Assembly: GCA_019637685.1 (NCBI GenBank)
Contig: JAHBVF010000023.1
Coordinates: 49,758-113,757 of the forward strand
DNA: 64,000 nt
Source: Caldilineaceae bacterium
GTDB lineage: Bacteria; Chloroflexota; Anaerolineae; Caldilineales; Caldilineaceae
Reading direction: 5' to 3'
In this document: piece by piece, positions 9,713 through 17,405 of the stretch
Layout of the letters: each line of letters opens with the position of its first letter
How positions within the stretch are numbered: the stretch's first letter is position 1
Notes under the pieces: model-generated
What the model was told of the DNA's origin: nothing
Database searches by the model: none
What the model saw: only the letters and a program-made list of their open reading frames with translations
Position numbers and translations under genes: made by a program

Positions 9713-10474
9713 CTACTCCCCCAATCGGCTGATGGCGCCCAGAAAAATCTTCGTCCGGTTGTCCAGGGGATTGTCGAACAACTGGTCCGGTGGGCCAGTT
9801 TCAATGATGTGGCCGTCGTTCATAAAGAAGATGCGGTGGGCAAAGCGCCGGGCAAAGCCCATCTCGTGGGTAACGGTCAGCATCGTCATCCCCTCCTCCA
9901 CCAACTGCTGCATCACCCCCAACACCTCGCCGATCAACTCCGGGTCCAGGGCAGAGGTCGGCTCGTCAAAGAGCATCACTTTGGGCTGCATGGCCAGGGC
10001 GCGGGCAATAGCCACCCGCTGCTGCTGGCCGCCGGAGAGACGGGACGGGTAGCTGTCCTGCTTGTGTTCCAGCCCCACTTTGGCCAGAAAATGGGCGCCG
10101 ATCTCCGTGGCTTCCTTCACAGACATCCCTTTCACCGTCACGGGTCCTTCAATGACATTGCCCAGCGCGGTCATGTGGGGGAAGAGATTGAAGGATTGGA
10201 AAACCATCCCGGTTTGCAGGCGCAAGTTGTGAATCTTCTGCCTGTATTCCCGACCAGTGCCGCCAGCTTTCACCCGCACGCCGTCAACCGTAATTGTGCC
10301 CAGGTCTGGCTGTTCCAGAAAATTGATGCAGCGCAGGAGGGTACTTTTGCCCGACCCGCTGGGACCGATAATACAGATGACCTCTGCCGGCGCAACTTCA
10401 AAGGAAATGTCTTTGAGCACGTGGAGCGCGTCAAAATATTTGTTCAGTCCGGCAACTTCAACAATGGCTGTCAT
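9713..10474 (-). CDS. Polar amino acid ABC transporter ATP-binding protein
   Basis: A 253-residue ABC ATPase of the GlnQ/HisP type that powers periplasmic-binding-protein-dependent uptake. Walker A GPSGSGKSTLL, Q-loop GMVFQSFNLFPH, signature LSGGQQQRVAIARAL, Walker B VMLFDEPTSALDPE and switch His in TVTHEMGFA are all present. The start is MTAIVEVAGL at 10474. Its ATG overlaps the TGA of the upstream permease in the four bases ATGA, which implies translational coupling. A longer open frame upstream is just the permease region in another frame. The binding-protein gene of this system appears to be the one at 15841-16734, separated by an inserted island. Confidence 0.95.
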   Translation of the reverse strand: MTAIVEVAGLNKYFDALHVLKDISFEVAPAEVICIIGPSGSGKSTLLRCINFLEQPDLGTITVDGVRVKAGGTGREYRQKIHNLRLQTGMVFQSFNLFPHMTALGNVIEGPVTVKGMSVKEATEIGAHFLAKVGLEHKQDSYPSRLSGGQQQRVAIARALAMQPKVMLFDEPTSALDPELIGEVLGVMQQLVEEGMTMLTVTHEMGFARRFAHRIFFMNDGHIIETGPPDQLFDNPLDNRTKIFLGAISRLGE

Positions 10475-11310
10475 GCGGTGCGCACCCCCCGGGCGAGACG
10501 TTCTTCGATGTTGGCCTGCACAATCGAAAACAGTATCGTAATAATCCAGTAAAAGACCGCGGCAATGAGCAGAGCTTCCAAACTGCGGAAGTTGGCCCGA
10601 CCCATCTTCTGCGCCCGCCACAACAATTCCCAGACAAAACCGGTCACCGAAATCAGCGACGTGTCCTTGAGCATGGCAATGAACTGGTTGCCGATGGGTG
10701 GAATGACCAGGCGCAGGGCCTGGGGCAGCACAATCCGCCGCATAATCTGCCCCTGCGTCATTCCAATCGCCAGGGCTGCTTCTCGTTGGCCCACATCCAC
10801 GGCCTGAATGCCGGCACGCATAATCTCGGTCATATACGCGCCGTAGTTCAGCCCCAGCGCCAACACACCCGCGGAAAGACCGGTCAGCCGGATGCCCAAC
10901 TGGGGCAGGGCCAGGAAGAAGAAGATAATTTGTAACAGCAGGGGCGTGCCCCGGATCAGCGAAATGTAGAAAGTTGCCAGGGCATAGGCCGGGGGGTATT
11001 TGGATAGCCGTCCCAGCGCGCCCAGCAGCGAGAGGACAGTCGCCAGGGCAATCGACAGCACAGAGAGCAGAATCGTCAGCCAGACGCCGTTGAAAATGAA
11101 ATACCAGTTCTCGGCAATAAAGGCCGTGTCCAGACTAATCGTGGAGAATTGCAGACCAAAGAGATTGAATTTTATGCCGCTGAAGGCATAGATAAGCAGG
11201 AGAATCAACACCCCATAGGAGAGATTAACGCCTAGGCTGAAGCGCTGTGCCCGCCTGCGTTTCAGCGCACTGATCTCCTCCGCCTGGGATTGAAGTTCGG
11301 ATGTGGTCAT
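10471..11310 (-). CDS. Polar amino acid ABC transporter permease
   Basis: A 279-residue HisM/GlnP-type membrane permease. After a short polar N-terminus there are about five to six hydrophobic segments. The family coupling motif is visible as AGIQAVDVGQREAALAIGMT, followed by LPQALRLVIPPIGNQFIAMLKDTSL. The start ATG at 11310 (MTTSELQ) follows an AAAGGAAA ribosome site. An in-frame start further upstream would run into the neighbouring gene. The gene directly follows the putative endonuclease gene, 29 bases away on the same strand, so its original promoter or upstream operon partner was probably displaced by the island. Confidence 0.93.
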   Translation of the reverse strand: MTTSELQSQAEEISALKRRRAQRFSLGVNLSYGVLILLLIYAFSGIKFNLFGLQFSTISLDTAFIAENWYFIFNGVWLTILLSVLSIALATVLSLLGALGRLSKYPPAYALATFYISLIRGTPLLLQIIFFFLALPQLGIRLTGLSAGVLALGLNYGAYMTEIMRAGIQAVDVGQREAALAIGMTQGQIMRRIVLPQALRLVIPPIGNQFIAMLKDTSLISVTGFVWELLWRAQKMGRANFRSLEALLIAAVFYWIITILFSIVQANIEERLARGVRTA

Positions 11311-11339
11311 AGGCCCCGTTTCCTTTTGACTAATAATGA

Positions 11340-12122
11340 CTACTTCAAAGTACGCCATAGCTCTGGAAAATAGAGTTCGGCCTTTCTTACAAGCCCGTAG
11401 TCATGATTGTCTGGCAAAGCTTCCAATGAGAAGACAGGCGAATGCCACGTGGCATCATCGGCCAATGGATAATACTTTAGCTGGCCGCCCGACAGTCCAT
11501 ACCATTCAAAGAGTGTGCCTTTTGCATCATCCCCAATAAGTCTGCGCCCTTTTACTTTCCACGCGAGAGAGGTAGGGTCCGGCAGATCAATGGTATACTG
11601 AAATAGCTGATACCGCCCCGAACGTTCCTCCCATTGCAACACAATAAAGGAACTCCGTGTGCTATCAACAGTCCCGCCACTACCAAGTGATACATTTGTA
11701 TGCCAACGTTCAACTGTCTCGATTAGAATTTTTCCAACAGTGTCTGGACTCTCGTGATAGTTTTCTTGGGTGATGTCCTCCTTCTTGACGGCATCCCAGA
11801 ATTCGCCAGATGCGTTTGAGAGCTCAATGGTCACTCGTTTTTTGCGTTCGACTTCACGCAACGTTCCCCTCATCTTGCACGATAGGCCGAATCTAACTGT
11901 GTTGTCTTCTGGGTTTGTAAGGAGCACATCGTATATCCATTTACTTTCCTGGGCTTCTCCATTGAATGCGGCTGCTATCGAGCGTTCGAAGTCTCTCCAA
12001 CCGGGAAGTGTGCGATCCTTTCGCTTCAGCATACCACTGCCGTCCTGATAGGTGCTGAGAATCAGCCGAAATCTCTCGATTTCTTCATAAGTTGGATTTC
12101 GAGTTATGAATGGATTTGTCAC
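11340..12122 (-). CDS. Putative type II restriction endonuclease (R) of an R-M-C island
   Basis: A 260-residue protein of no family I can name with certainty. An N-terminal helical part is followed by GWRDFERSIAAAF (residues 41-53), IYDVLL with Asp65, FGLSCKMRG with Ser81-Cys82-Lys83 and an acidic helix with Glu100. The order helix-E, D, SxK, E resembles the PD-(D/E)xK nuclease fold in the variant where the first acidic of ExK is Ser and a later Glu compensates, as in NgoMIV and Cfr10I. It starts with GTG that overlaps the stop of an HTH regulator (GTGA, 12119-12122) and lies near a DNA adenine methylase. Codons are more AT-rich than in neighbours. The nuclease role is inferred from context and weak motifs. 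Confidence 0.55.
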   Translation of the reverse strand: MTNPFITRNPTYEEIERFRLILSTYQDGSGMLKRKDRTLPGWRDFERSIAAAFNGEAQESKWIYDVLLTNPEDNTVRFGLSCKMRGTLREVERKKRVTIELSNASGEFWDAVKKEDITQENYHESPDTVGKILIETVERWHTNVSLGSGGTVDSTRSSFIVLQWEERSGRYQLFQYTIDLPDPTSLAWKVKGRRLIGDDAKGTLFEWYGLSGGQLKYYPLADDATWHSPVFSLEALPDNHDYGLVRKAELYFPELWRTLK

Positions 12123-12373
12123 TGGCTATTCCTGATTTGTGACTGCTCAATCTCTAATTCCAGTTCGTCCTTGAGCAATTGATCGGTCGTGACGCCAAAG
12201 AGGTAGGAAACTTTGAGGACAAAAGTAACTGTTGGAGATTTCTGTCCAGATTCGATCTCGCTAATATAACTGTGGGTTGCATATCCCAATTGCGTAGCGA
12301 GCCAGTGTAGAGTCACATTGTGATGTTTTCGCAATGCCCTAAGTTTTTCTCCAAAACGTTCAAGACCATCCAT
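12119..12373 (-). CDS. XRE-family helix-turn-helix regulator, likely controller (C) protein
   Basis: A small Cro/CI-type HTH protein (84 residues from 12373, 95 if the ATG at 12406 is used). The HTH is clear: LRALRKHHNVTLHWLATQLG, then YISEIESGQKSPTVTFVLKVSYLF. I prefer 12373 because GAGG sits six bases ahead of it, while the earlier ATG has no such site. Its last codons overlap the start of the putative endonuclease. It is divergent from the methylase gene and separated from it by a promoter with a perfect palindrome. This is the arrangement of C-protein-controlled restriction-modification systems, where C times expression of R after entry. The regulatory role is inferred. Confidence 0.8.
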   Translation of the reverse strand: MDGLERFGEKLRALRKHHNVTLHWLATQLGYATHSYISEIESGQKSPTVTFVLKVSYLFGVTTDQLLKDELELEIEQSQIRNSQ

Positions 12374-12423
12374 TTTATGCCTCAATTGGATGCGTTTACC
12401 CTTCATGAGAAGGAATTTTGTAT

Positions 12424-12452
12424 TTGACTTGTGAAATGAAGTATGCTAAAAT
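12424..12452 (+). promoter_or_regulatory. Sigma-70 type promoter of the adenine methylase gene
   Basis: TTGACT (12424-12429), a 17-base spacer and TAAAAT (12447-12452) form a near-consensus -35/-10 pair reading toward the methylase start 40 bases away. Methylase translation is supported by GAGGTG at 12481-12486, five bases before the ATG. Confidence 0.75.
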
Positions 12453-12468
12453 GTCTCTATTAGAGACA
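12452..12468. promoter_or_regulatory. Perfect palindromic operator at the methylase promoter (putative C-box)
   Basis: TGTCTCTA (12452-12459), one T, then TAGAGACA (12461-12468) is an exact 8+1+8 dyad that begins at the last base of the -10 element and covers the expected transcription start. Dyads of this size are typical binding sites for XRE-type controller proteins, and the adjacent HTH gene is the obvious candidate ligand. Binding there would repress the methylase promoter. Effects on the divergent R/C transcript cannot be read. Confidence 0.7.
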
Positions 12469-12491
12469 AGTATCCATTTCGAGGTGTTTCG

Positions 12492-13385
12492 ATGCTAAAC
12501 AGTCCAATCCGCTGGGTGGGTGGTAAGTCCCGTTTGCGGAAGTTTATACTACCACTGATTCCTGAACATAGCTGCTATCTGGAGCCATTTGGCGGTGGCG
12601 GATGGGTTCTGTTTGGGAAGAAACCCAGCTCAGTTGAGGTTTACAATGACATCGATCAGGAATTGGTCAATTTCTTTCGCGTACTAAAGCATACCCCCGA
12701 AGAATTGATCGCGTCGTTTGAGTGGGAGCTTGTTTCTCGCGCTGAGTTTGAGCGATTGGCACAAGAAGACCCAACCACACTGTCAGATGTCATACGCGCC
12801 CACCGTTTTTATTACCTGATTATGGCCGGATGGGGCGGCGAGTTGGATTATCCGCGCTTTCAGACCAGTATCTCTGACGGTGGACACGGAAATCGTTTGA
12901 TCGGCGCTCTGAAACGTCTACGCGAACGGTTGGAGCCAATCCATCACCGGCTACGAACAGTTATCATTGAAAATTTGAGTTGGGAACAATGCATTGACCG
13001 TTATGACAGAGACAAGACGTTTATGTATATTGACCCACCCTACCCCCAGAATGGGTGCAATTATAAGCACAATATGCAGGATTGGGCAGAACACAGGCAA
13101 TTGGCTGCACGTTTGGCAAATACAAAATGTAAATGGATTCTCTCGTCCTATGATTGGCCCGAAGTTCGCGAAATGTATGACGGCTATGACATAACCTCTA
13201 TACAATCTTATTCGGGGATGGTTACTAAAAAAAGTGGTTCTGAGCGTGTACTGAATCAAGAAGTGCTCATTGCCAACTTTGATACTCAGACCAACGACCT
13301 GCTCCAACCTTCCGGTGGGCAGATGACTCTGCAAAGATCTTTGCTTAAGATTGACGAATCAAAAGCAGAATATCGAACGGCATAG
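12492..13385 (+). CDS. D12-class DNA adenine (N6) methyltransferase
   Basis: A 297-residue Dam/DpnM-type methylase that transfers a methyl group from SAM to adenine N6. The domain order is that of the D12 (alpha) class: the N-terminal SAM motif RWVGGKSRLRKFI (residues 7-19), EPFGGGGWVLF (32-42), an acidic ND-IDQELVNFF segment, and the catalytic DPPYP at 181-185 in the C-terminal half. Many D12 enzymes recognise GATC-like sites, but specificity cannot be read here. The start ATG 12492 has a good ribosome site. The gene is AT-rich compared with its flanks and abuts the opposing amidinotransferase-family gene, with two bases between stops. It pairs with the putative endonuclease and controller genes across the shared intergenic region. 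Confidence 0.93.
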   Translation: MLNSPIRWVGGKSRLRKFILPLIPEHSCYLEPFGGGGWVLFGKKPSSVEVYNDIDQELVNFFRVLKHTPEELIASFEWELVSRAEFERLAQEDPTTLSDVIRAHRFYYLIMAGWGGELDYPRFQTSISDGGHGNRLIGALKRLRERLEPIHHRLRTVIIENLSWEQCIDRYDRDKTFMYIDPPYPQNGCNYKHNMQDWAEHRQLAARLANTKCKWILSSYDWPEVREMYDGYDITSIQSYSGMVTKKSGSERVLNQEVLIANFDTQTNDLLQPSGGQMTLQRSLLKIDESKAEYRTA

Positions 13386-13387
13386 GG

Positions 13388-14278
13388 TTAGGAGATCGAT
13401 TCTCTCACAATCGGTCGTGTCAAACAGGTAGGCCCGCCACCCCCGGCGATGCACAAATGCTGGCCGGGAAAGGTCCGCACGCGCACGCCTGCCTCCTCCA
13501 GCCGCCGCTGGGTGATGGGATTGCCCTCAATCATCACACAGTCCCCCGGCGACAACGCCAGCACATTGCAGGCGAAGGAGTCGTACTCCGCGTCCGGCAC
13601 TTCCATCAGCCGCCAGCCCCGTTCCAGCAGCAGTTGACGAAAGGGCACAGGCATCATCCGGGAATAGACGACCGCGGTCTTCTCATCCACCGGGCTGATG
13701 AATGAGAGCAGATGCAGGCAGTCCACCGGCCCGGTCCAGTGAGGCAGGGGCACGGAAATCACCTCGTCCACATCGTCGCCCAGGAGCGCGGTCAACTGGC
13801 GGATGCCCTGGGCGTTGGTGCGATAACCCTGGCCGACGGCAACGGTTCGTTCATCCAGCCAGCAGACATCGCCTCCCTCGACGGTTCCCGGCGGCTCAAT
13901 CTGCCCCACAACCGGCACGCCCGCGGCCTGCAAATAGGCGGCGAACGCGTCCGGCTCGCCTGCGCGAGCTTCTTTGCCCATTGTACACAAAATCGCGCCC
14001 CGGTTGCTCACCACCAGCGGGTCGTGGGTGTAGATGGAATCCAACCCAGTGGCCGGGTGCGCGGGCAGAAAACCGACCTCCGCGCCCGAACCCTCCACCA
14101 GCGCCAAAAACGCGTCAAACTCCCGGCAGACCCGGTCGTACTCCTGTGGGTGCAGATAGGCCAGCGCTTGCCACTGGCTGTCCATCCTTGCCTGGCTCCT
14201 GTGTGAGTCCTGGGGACGTTTCATCACCACAAATTTTAGTTCATCGATCATCGACTGGGAGCCGACAGCGCGCATCAT
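13388..14278 (-). CDS. Amidinotransferase-fold hydrolase (DDAH / arginine deiminase-like)
   Basis: A 296-residue member of the guanidino-group-modifying family, which includes dimethylarginine dimethylaminohydrolase and arginine deiminase. The catalytic Cys is in the C-terminal GGGGPTCLTRPI. The family Glu/Asp-Gly segment TVEGGDVCWLD and the catalytic His region GPVDCLHLLSFIS are also present, and YTHDPLVVSNRGAILCTMG matches the substrate-binding strand of DDAH. The likely reaction releases citrulline, or an amine plus citrulline, from an arginine derivative. Ribosome site AAAGGAAG precedes adjacent ATGs at 14278 and 14275. It sits nine bases after an M20 hydrolase and downstream of an amino-acid binding-protein gene, which suggests uptake and breakdown of arginine-type compounds. 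Confidence 0.85.
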   Translation of the reverse strand: MMRAVGSQSMIDELKFVVMKRPQDSHRSQARMDSQWQALAYLHPQEYDRVCREFDAFLALVEGSGAEVGFLPAHPATGLDSIYTHDPLVVSNRGAILCTMGKEARAGEPDAFAAYLQAAGVPVVGQIEPPGTVEGGDVCWLDERTVAVGQGYRTNAQGIRQLTALLGDDVDEVISVPLPHWTGPVDCLHLLSFISPVDEKTAVVYSRMMPVPFRQLLLERGWRLMEVPDAEYDSFACNVLALSPGDCVMIEGNPITQRRLEEAGVRVRTFPGQHLCIAGGGGPTCLTRPIVRESIS

Positions 14279-14287
14279 AACTTCCTT

Positions 14288-15568
14288 TCAAACGCCACAC
14301 CACGCGACAATGAGTCCTGCCACCACCTTCACAGCGTCCACCACTTCCTCCACCCCCACGGACTCGTTGGCCGCGTGGGCCAGGCGCACATCGCCGGGAC
14401 CGTAGAGGACACCGGGCATCCCCGCGTGGTTGACGAAAAGGCGCAGGTCCGCGCCGTAGGGCACGCCCTCGATGGCCGGATCGACGCCGTGGACCTGGCG
14501 ATGGGCCGCGGTCAGGGCCGTGACCAGCGGGTGGTCCACCGGCGTGGCGCAGGACTCGAACTGTCCCTCGAACCATTCCAGCCGGGGCGGGTGGGCGGCC
14601 AGCCAGGGATCGGCCGCGGCGGCCTCCGCGATTGTGGCGGCCAGCAGCGTCCGCGCCTGGGCCGGACTCTCGCCGGGGAAGACGCCGCAGCGCCCTTCCA
14701 CTGTCAGCGATTCAGGCACAGTCGAATGCCATTCGCCGCCGTGGATGGTGCCAATGCTGATGGGCGCGATGTTGGCCGGGTTGGGGTAGACAGGATTGGT
14801 GTAGTTTTGATGGCGGCGCAGGTCCAGCGCTTCGATGGCCTGGAAAATGGGCAGGAAGGCGGCGATGGCGCTGACCCCTTCCGATTTCATTGCGCCGTGG
14901 GCGGACCGCCCCTGCACCGTCAGACGGAAGGTCAGCGCGCCCGCCTGGACAGGACAAATCGCGCCGTTTGTCGGCTCCAGCACCACCACTGCATCGGCCC
15001 GCACACCGGCGACAATTGTGGTCAGCGCGCCCACCCCGCCCGACTCTTCGGCGATAACGCTGGAAAGGAGCAGGTCGCAGGCGGGACGGTAGCCCAGCCG
15101 TTGCAGCGCCTGGATAGCAAAGATGCCCGCTGTGACCCCTGCCTTCATATCGCAGGAACCCCGGCCAAAGATTCTGCCGTCCCGCAGGTTGCCGCTCCAG
15201 GGGTCGTCGTGCCACAGGGCCGGGTCGCCGGGAGAGACCACATCCACGTGGCCGTTGAGCAGGAGGGAGCCGCGGCCATCACCCCCTTTCCCCGGCCAAC
15301 GCGCCACCACATTCACCCGGCTGTCCGGCGCAAAGCCGTCGTCGTCAAAGGCTGGATGGCCAGCCAGTTCATCAAAACGGGTGGTCAGCGTCTCCACTTC
15401 CAGCCCCAGCCCGCGCAGTTTGGCCGCGATGATCTCCTGCACGGGTGCTTCCCGATTGGGCAGGCTGGGGATGCGCACCAATTGCTGCAAAAACGCGGTC
15501 AGTTCTGGGCGTAAATCGTTGCTGGTGCGGGCAATGGATTCGGAGGAGCAGATGGGATTTCGTGTCAT
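14288..15568 (-). CDS. M20 family metallohydrolase (ArgE/DapE/ACY1-like)
   Basis: A 426-residue dizinc amidohydrolase. Metal-site motifs are LLNGHVDVVSPGD (His and Asp), GRGSCDMKAGVTAG (bridging Asp) and IAEESGGVGAL (catalytic Glu followed by a metal Glu), with a dimerisation lid in the middle and a late DLRLFVNHAGMPGVLYGPGD segment holding the last His region. Family members deacylate N-acyl amino acids (acetylornithine, succinyl-diaminopimelate) or cleave carbamoyl groups. Given neighbours, an N-acyl or modified arginine/ornithine substrate is plausible but unproven. The stop of this gene lies nine bases before the amidinotransferase-fold gene, so they are probably one operon. Confidence 0.92.
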   Translation of the reverse strand: MTRNPICSSESIARTSNDLRPELTAFLQQLVRIPSLPNREAPVQEIIAAKLRGLGLEVETLTTRFDELAGHPAFDDDGFAPDSRVNVVARWPGKGGDGRGSLLLNGHVDVVSPGDPALWHDDPWSGNLRDGRIFGRGSCDMKAGVTAGIFAIQALQRLGYRPACDLLLSSVIAEESGGVGALTTIVAGVRADAVVVLEPTNGAICPVQAGALTFRLTVQGRSAHGAMKSEGVSAIAAFLPIFQAIEALDLRRHQNYTNPVYPNPANIAPISIGTIHGGEWHSTVPESLTVEGRCGVFPGESPAQARTLLAATIAEAAAADPWLAAHPPRLEWFEGQFESCATPVDHPLVTALTAAHRQVHGVDPAIEGVPYGADLRLFVNHAGMPGVLYGPGDVRLAHAANESVGVEEVVDAVKVVAGLIVAWCGV

Positions 15569-15741
15569 TGCTGTCCAGTCTTGGGCTGAAAATGTGGTGA
15601 CGATTCAGCCATCAGCCAGCGGGTTAGCAAACGTCGGTCGAGGTGAAACCAGTTTGCGGGTCTACCCGCTGGACTTCGACACGACCACCCACTGCCGTGG
15701 CCTGCTCAACCGGCGCTGGCCTGAATAGTCACAAAATGTGA

Positions 15742-15791
15742 AACGTGAAGCGTGACAACGCTGGATACTGGCATGTGTCACGCTTCACGTT
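15742..15791. terminator. 16-bp perfect hairpin with T-run
   Basis: Bases 15742-15757 (AACGTGAAGCGTGACA) pair exactly with 15776-15791 across an 18-base loop, followed on the plus strand by seven T. The stem lies between the binding-protein gene and the M20 gene, both on the minus strand. The T-run is on the wrong side for them, so it may act as a processing or partial stop between the abundant binding-protein message and the rest of the operon. Confidence 0.6.
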
Positions 15792-15840
15792 TTTTTCGGG
15801 GAGACGGGACCCAATTCCCCACTCCGCGTTTTTGCCTTTA

Positions 15841-16734
15841 TTACTTCGTTGGGTCTTGGGTCAGATCTTCGCCAAACCAGGTGGTCGAGAAGCCAGAAAG
15901 CGTGCCGTCTGCGTGCATTTCCGCGATGATTTCGCCCACTTTGGCAACCAGACTGGTCGGATCTTTCTCGCTGGCCCGATCAAAGGCGACGCCCAGATTT
16001 TCGGAGAAGACGGGTGTGCCAACTTTTACGACGGGCACACCTTCTCGAATGGCCGCTTCCACCACAGTATTGCTGGTCAGGAAGGCCTGGAATTCGTTGC
16101 GGCCCGCCTGAATCTGCTGCGCACACTCGTTGTCGGTCTGCAAGGGGATAATCGTCACATCCGTGGGCGGGTCCGCGTAGTAGCTGGACTCGGGCAGGCC
16201 CAGGGCTTCCAGATCGCCGCTGAGCCAGGTTTCGTAGGTGGTGGAGACGCCCACGCAGATGGTCTTGCCATTGAGATCGGCCAGGGATGTCACGCCCGAA
16301 TCGGCCGCGGCTGCGAACTGGGCCGGGGTGTAGTAGTAGGCTGGCTCGGCAAAGGCGAGAACCTGCGAACGTGCGGTGGTGACTGTCATGGAACCCACAC
16401 TCATATCCCACTGGCCGCCCCAATTGCCCGCGGTGATCAGGTCCCAGTCGGGTGTGACAAATTCGGCTTCCACGCCCAGCCGCTTGGCGATCTCTTTGGC
16501 TACGTCAATGTCAAAGCCGATGAATTCGCCCTGGGGGTTGAGAAAGGATTGGGGTTCGTAGTTGGCGTCGGTGGAGACGCGGATGACGCCATTTTTCTGG
16601 ATCTCTGCCAGCAGATCGTCGGCAGCCGCGGGGGCAGCGCTTTCGCCACCGGATGTCGATTGGGGGGGAGCCGGGGCCACACACCCGCTGAACAACAGCA
16701 TAAACAGCAGAAAGACGGGAAGAAGGCGATACAT
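15841..16734 (-). CDS. Amino acid ABC transporter substrate-binding lipoprotein (family 3)
   Basis: A 297-residue extracytoplasmic binding protein. It begins MYRLLPVFLLFMLLFSGC, a lipoprotein signal peptide with lipobox LFSGC, so Cys18 should be lipid-anchored. It continues with a Pro/Ser/Ala linker and the family-3 fold (IRVSTDANYEPQSF, FIGFDIDVAKEIAKRLGVEAEF, NWGGQWDMSVGSM, LNGKTICVGVSTTYE). This family binds polar amino acids for HisM/GlnP-type permeases. AGGAGA lies ahead of the chosen ATG at 16734, and an upstream in-frame start would disrupt the signal peptide. It is most likely the partner of the permease and ATPase at 9713-11310. Confidence 0.93.
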   Translation of the reverse strand: MYRLLPVFLLFMLLFSGCVAPAPPQSTSGGESAAPAAADDLLAEIQKNGVIRVSTDANYEPQSFLNPQGEFIGFDIDVAKEIAKRLGVEAEFVTPDWDLITAGNWGGQWDMSVGSMTVTTARSQVLAFAEPAYYYTPAQFAAAADSGVTSLADLNGKTICVGVSTTYETWLSGDLEALGLPESSYYADPPTDVTIIPLQTDNECAQQIQAGRNEFQAFLTSNTVVEAAIREGVPVVKVGTPVFSENLGVAFDRASEKDPTSLVAKVGEIIAEMHADGTLSGFSTTWFGEDLTQDPTK

Positions 16735-16818
16735 AGGGTTTTCTCCTACAATGGGAAGGTGAAAAATGGGGAAACTGTCCTGTACGATACTCCACCGAGG
16801 ATAGATGTGCAAATTAGA

Positions 16819-17388
16819 TTATTCGGTGTATACCCGGCGTGGACGCCCATCGGCCAAGACAAGCGATGGCTGTTCTGTCAGGCCCGCGTGTTCCAGCAGT
16901 GCCGCCTGGGAGGGATTTTGCGGGCTGATGGTAAAGATCACCCGCGCAAAGAGCCACTCCGCCGTGAACCAGGCCCGCAATGTGGCAAGCAGGTGGCTGT
17001 CCAGGTCAGTATGCAGTTCGTCGCTGCGCACCCAAAAGGTCACATTGGCTGCGCAGGCTTCTTTCGTGTAGATGTGTTGGGCGCTTTGCGGAACGGGCGC
17101 AATATAGACGCAGCCCAGACAGCGGTTTTCGGCCGGGTTCAGAACCGTATAGGTGAAGGCAACGCCCGCCAGATGCTCCCGCTGGTGACGTTCCAAATCC
17201 GCCCGGTTTTCGGCCAGTGTGAAGTCAGGGGTGGGCCAGGTGGTTTGGCTCCAACGGTTTAGCTGCTCCCGGCTCGCCATCACCGCGGCGTAGTCCAGGT
17301 CCACGTGGGCCACTGTCAAGGGACGCAGCAGCAGCCGGTCTGTGCGGATGCCTGTCGGCACCGACGCATCGATTGGATAGAATTCCAT
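16819..17388 (-). CDS. GNAT family N-acetyltransferase (RimJ/RimL-like)
   Basis: A 189-residue GNAT protein. The opening IRTDRLLLRPLTVAHVDLDYAAV is typical for the RimJ/RimL branch. The fold continues with CLGCVYIAPVP at the central strand, VTFWVRSDE and a C-terminal LEHAGLTEQPSLV segment. The Q/RxxGxG/A acetyl-CoA loop is not clear, so this may be a divergent member. A good ribosome site (CAGGAG) precedes ATG 17388. It lies 17 bases downstream of the TMEM175-like gene on the same strand. The substrate is unknown. Confidence 0.75.
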   Translation of the reverse strand: MEFYPIDASVPTGIRTDRLLLRPLTVAHVDLDYAAVMASREQLNRWSQTTWPTPDFTLAENRADLERHQREHLAGVAFTYTVLNPAENRCLGCVYIAPVPQSAQHIYTKEACAANVTFWVRSDELHTDLDSHLLATLRAWFTAEWLFARVIFTISPQNPSQAALLEHAGLTEQPSLVLADGRPRRVYTE

Positions 17389-17405
17389 CCCCGCTCTCCT
17401 GTGGG

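Noticed and set aside
15745..17262. 505-codon plus-strand open frame across the binding-protein and GNAT genes
   Set aside because: It spans two real minus-strand genes, including a convincing lipoprotein signal and family motifs, so it is a shadow.
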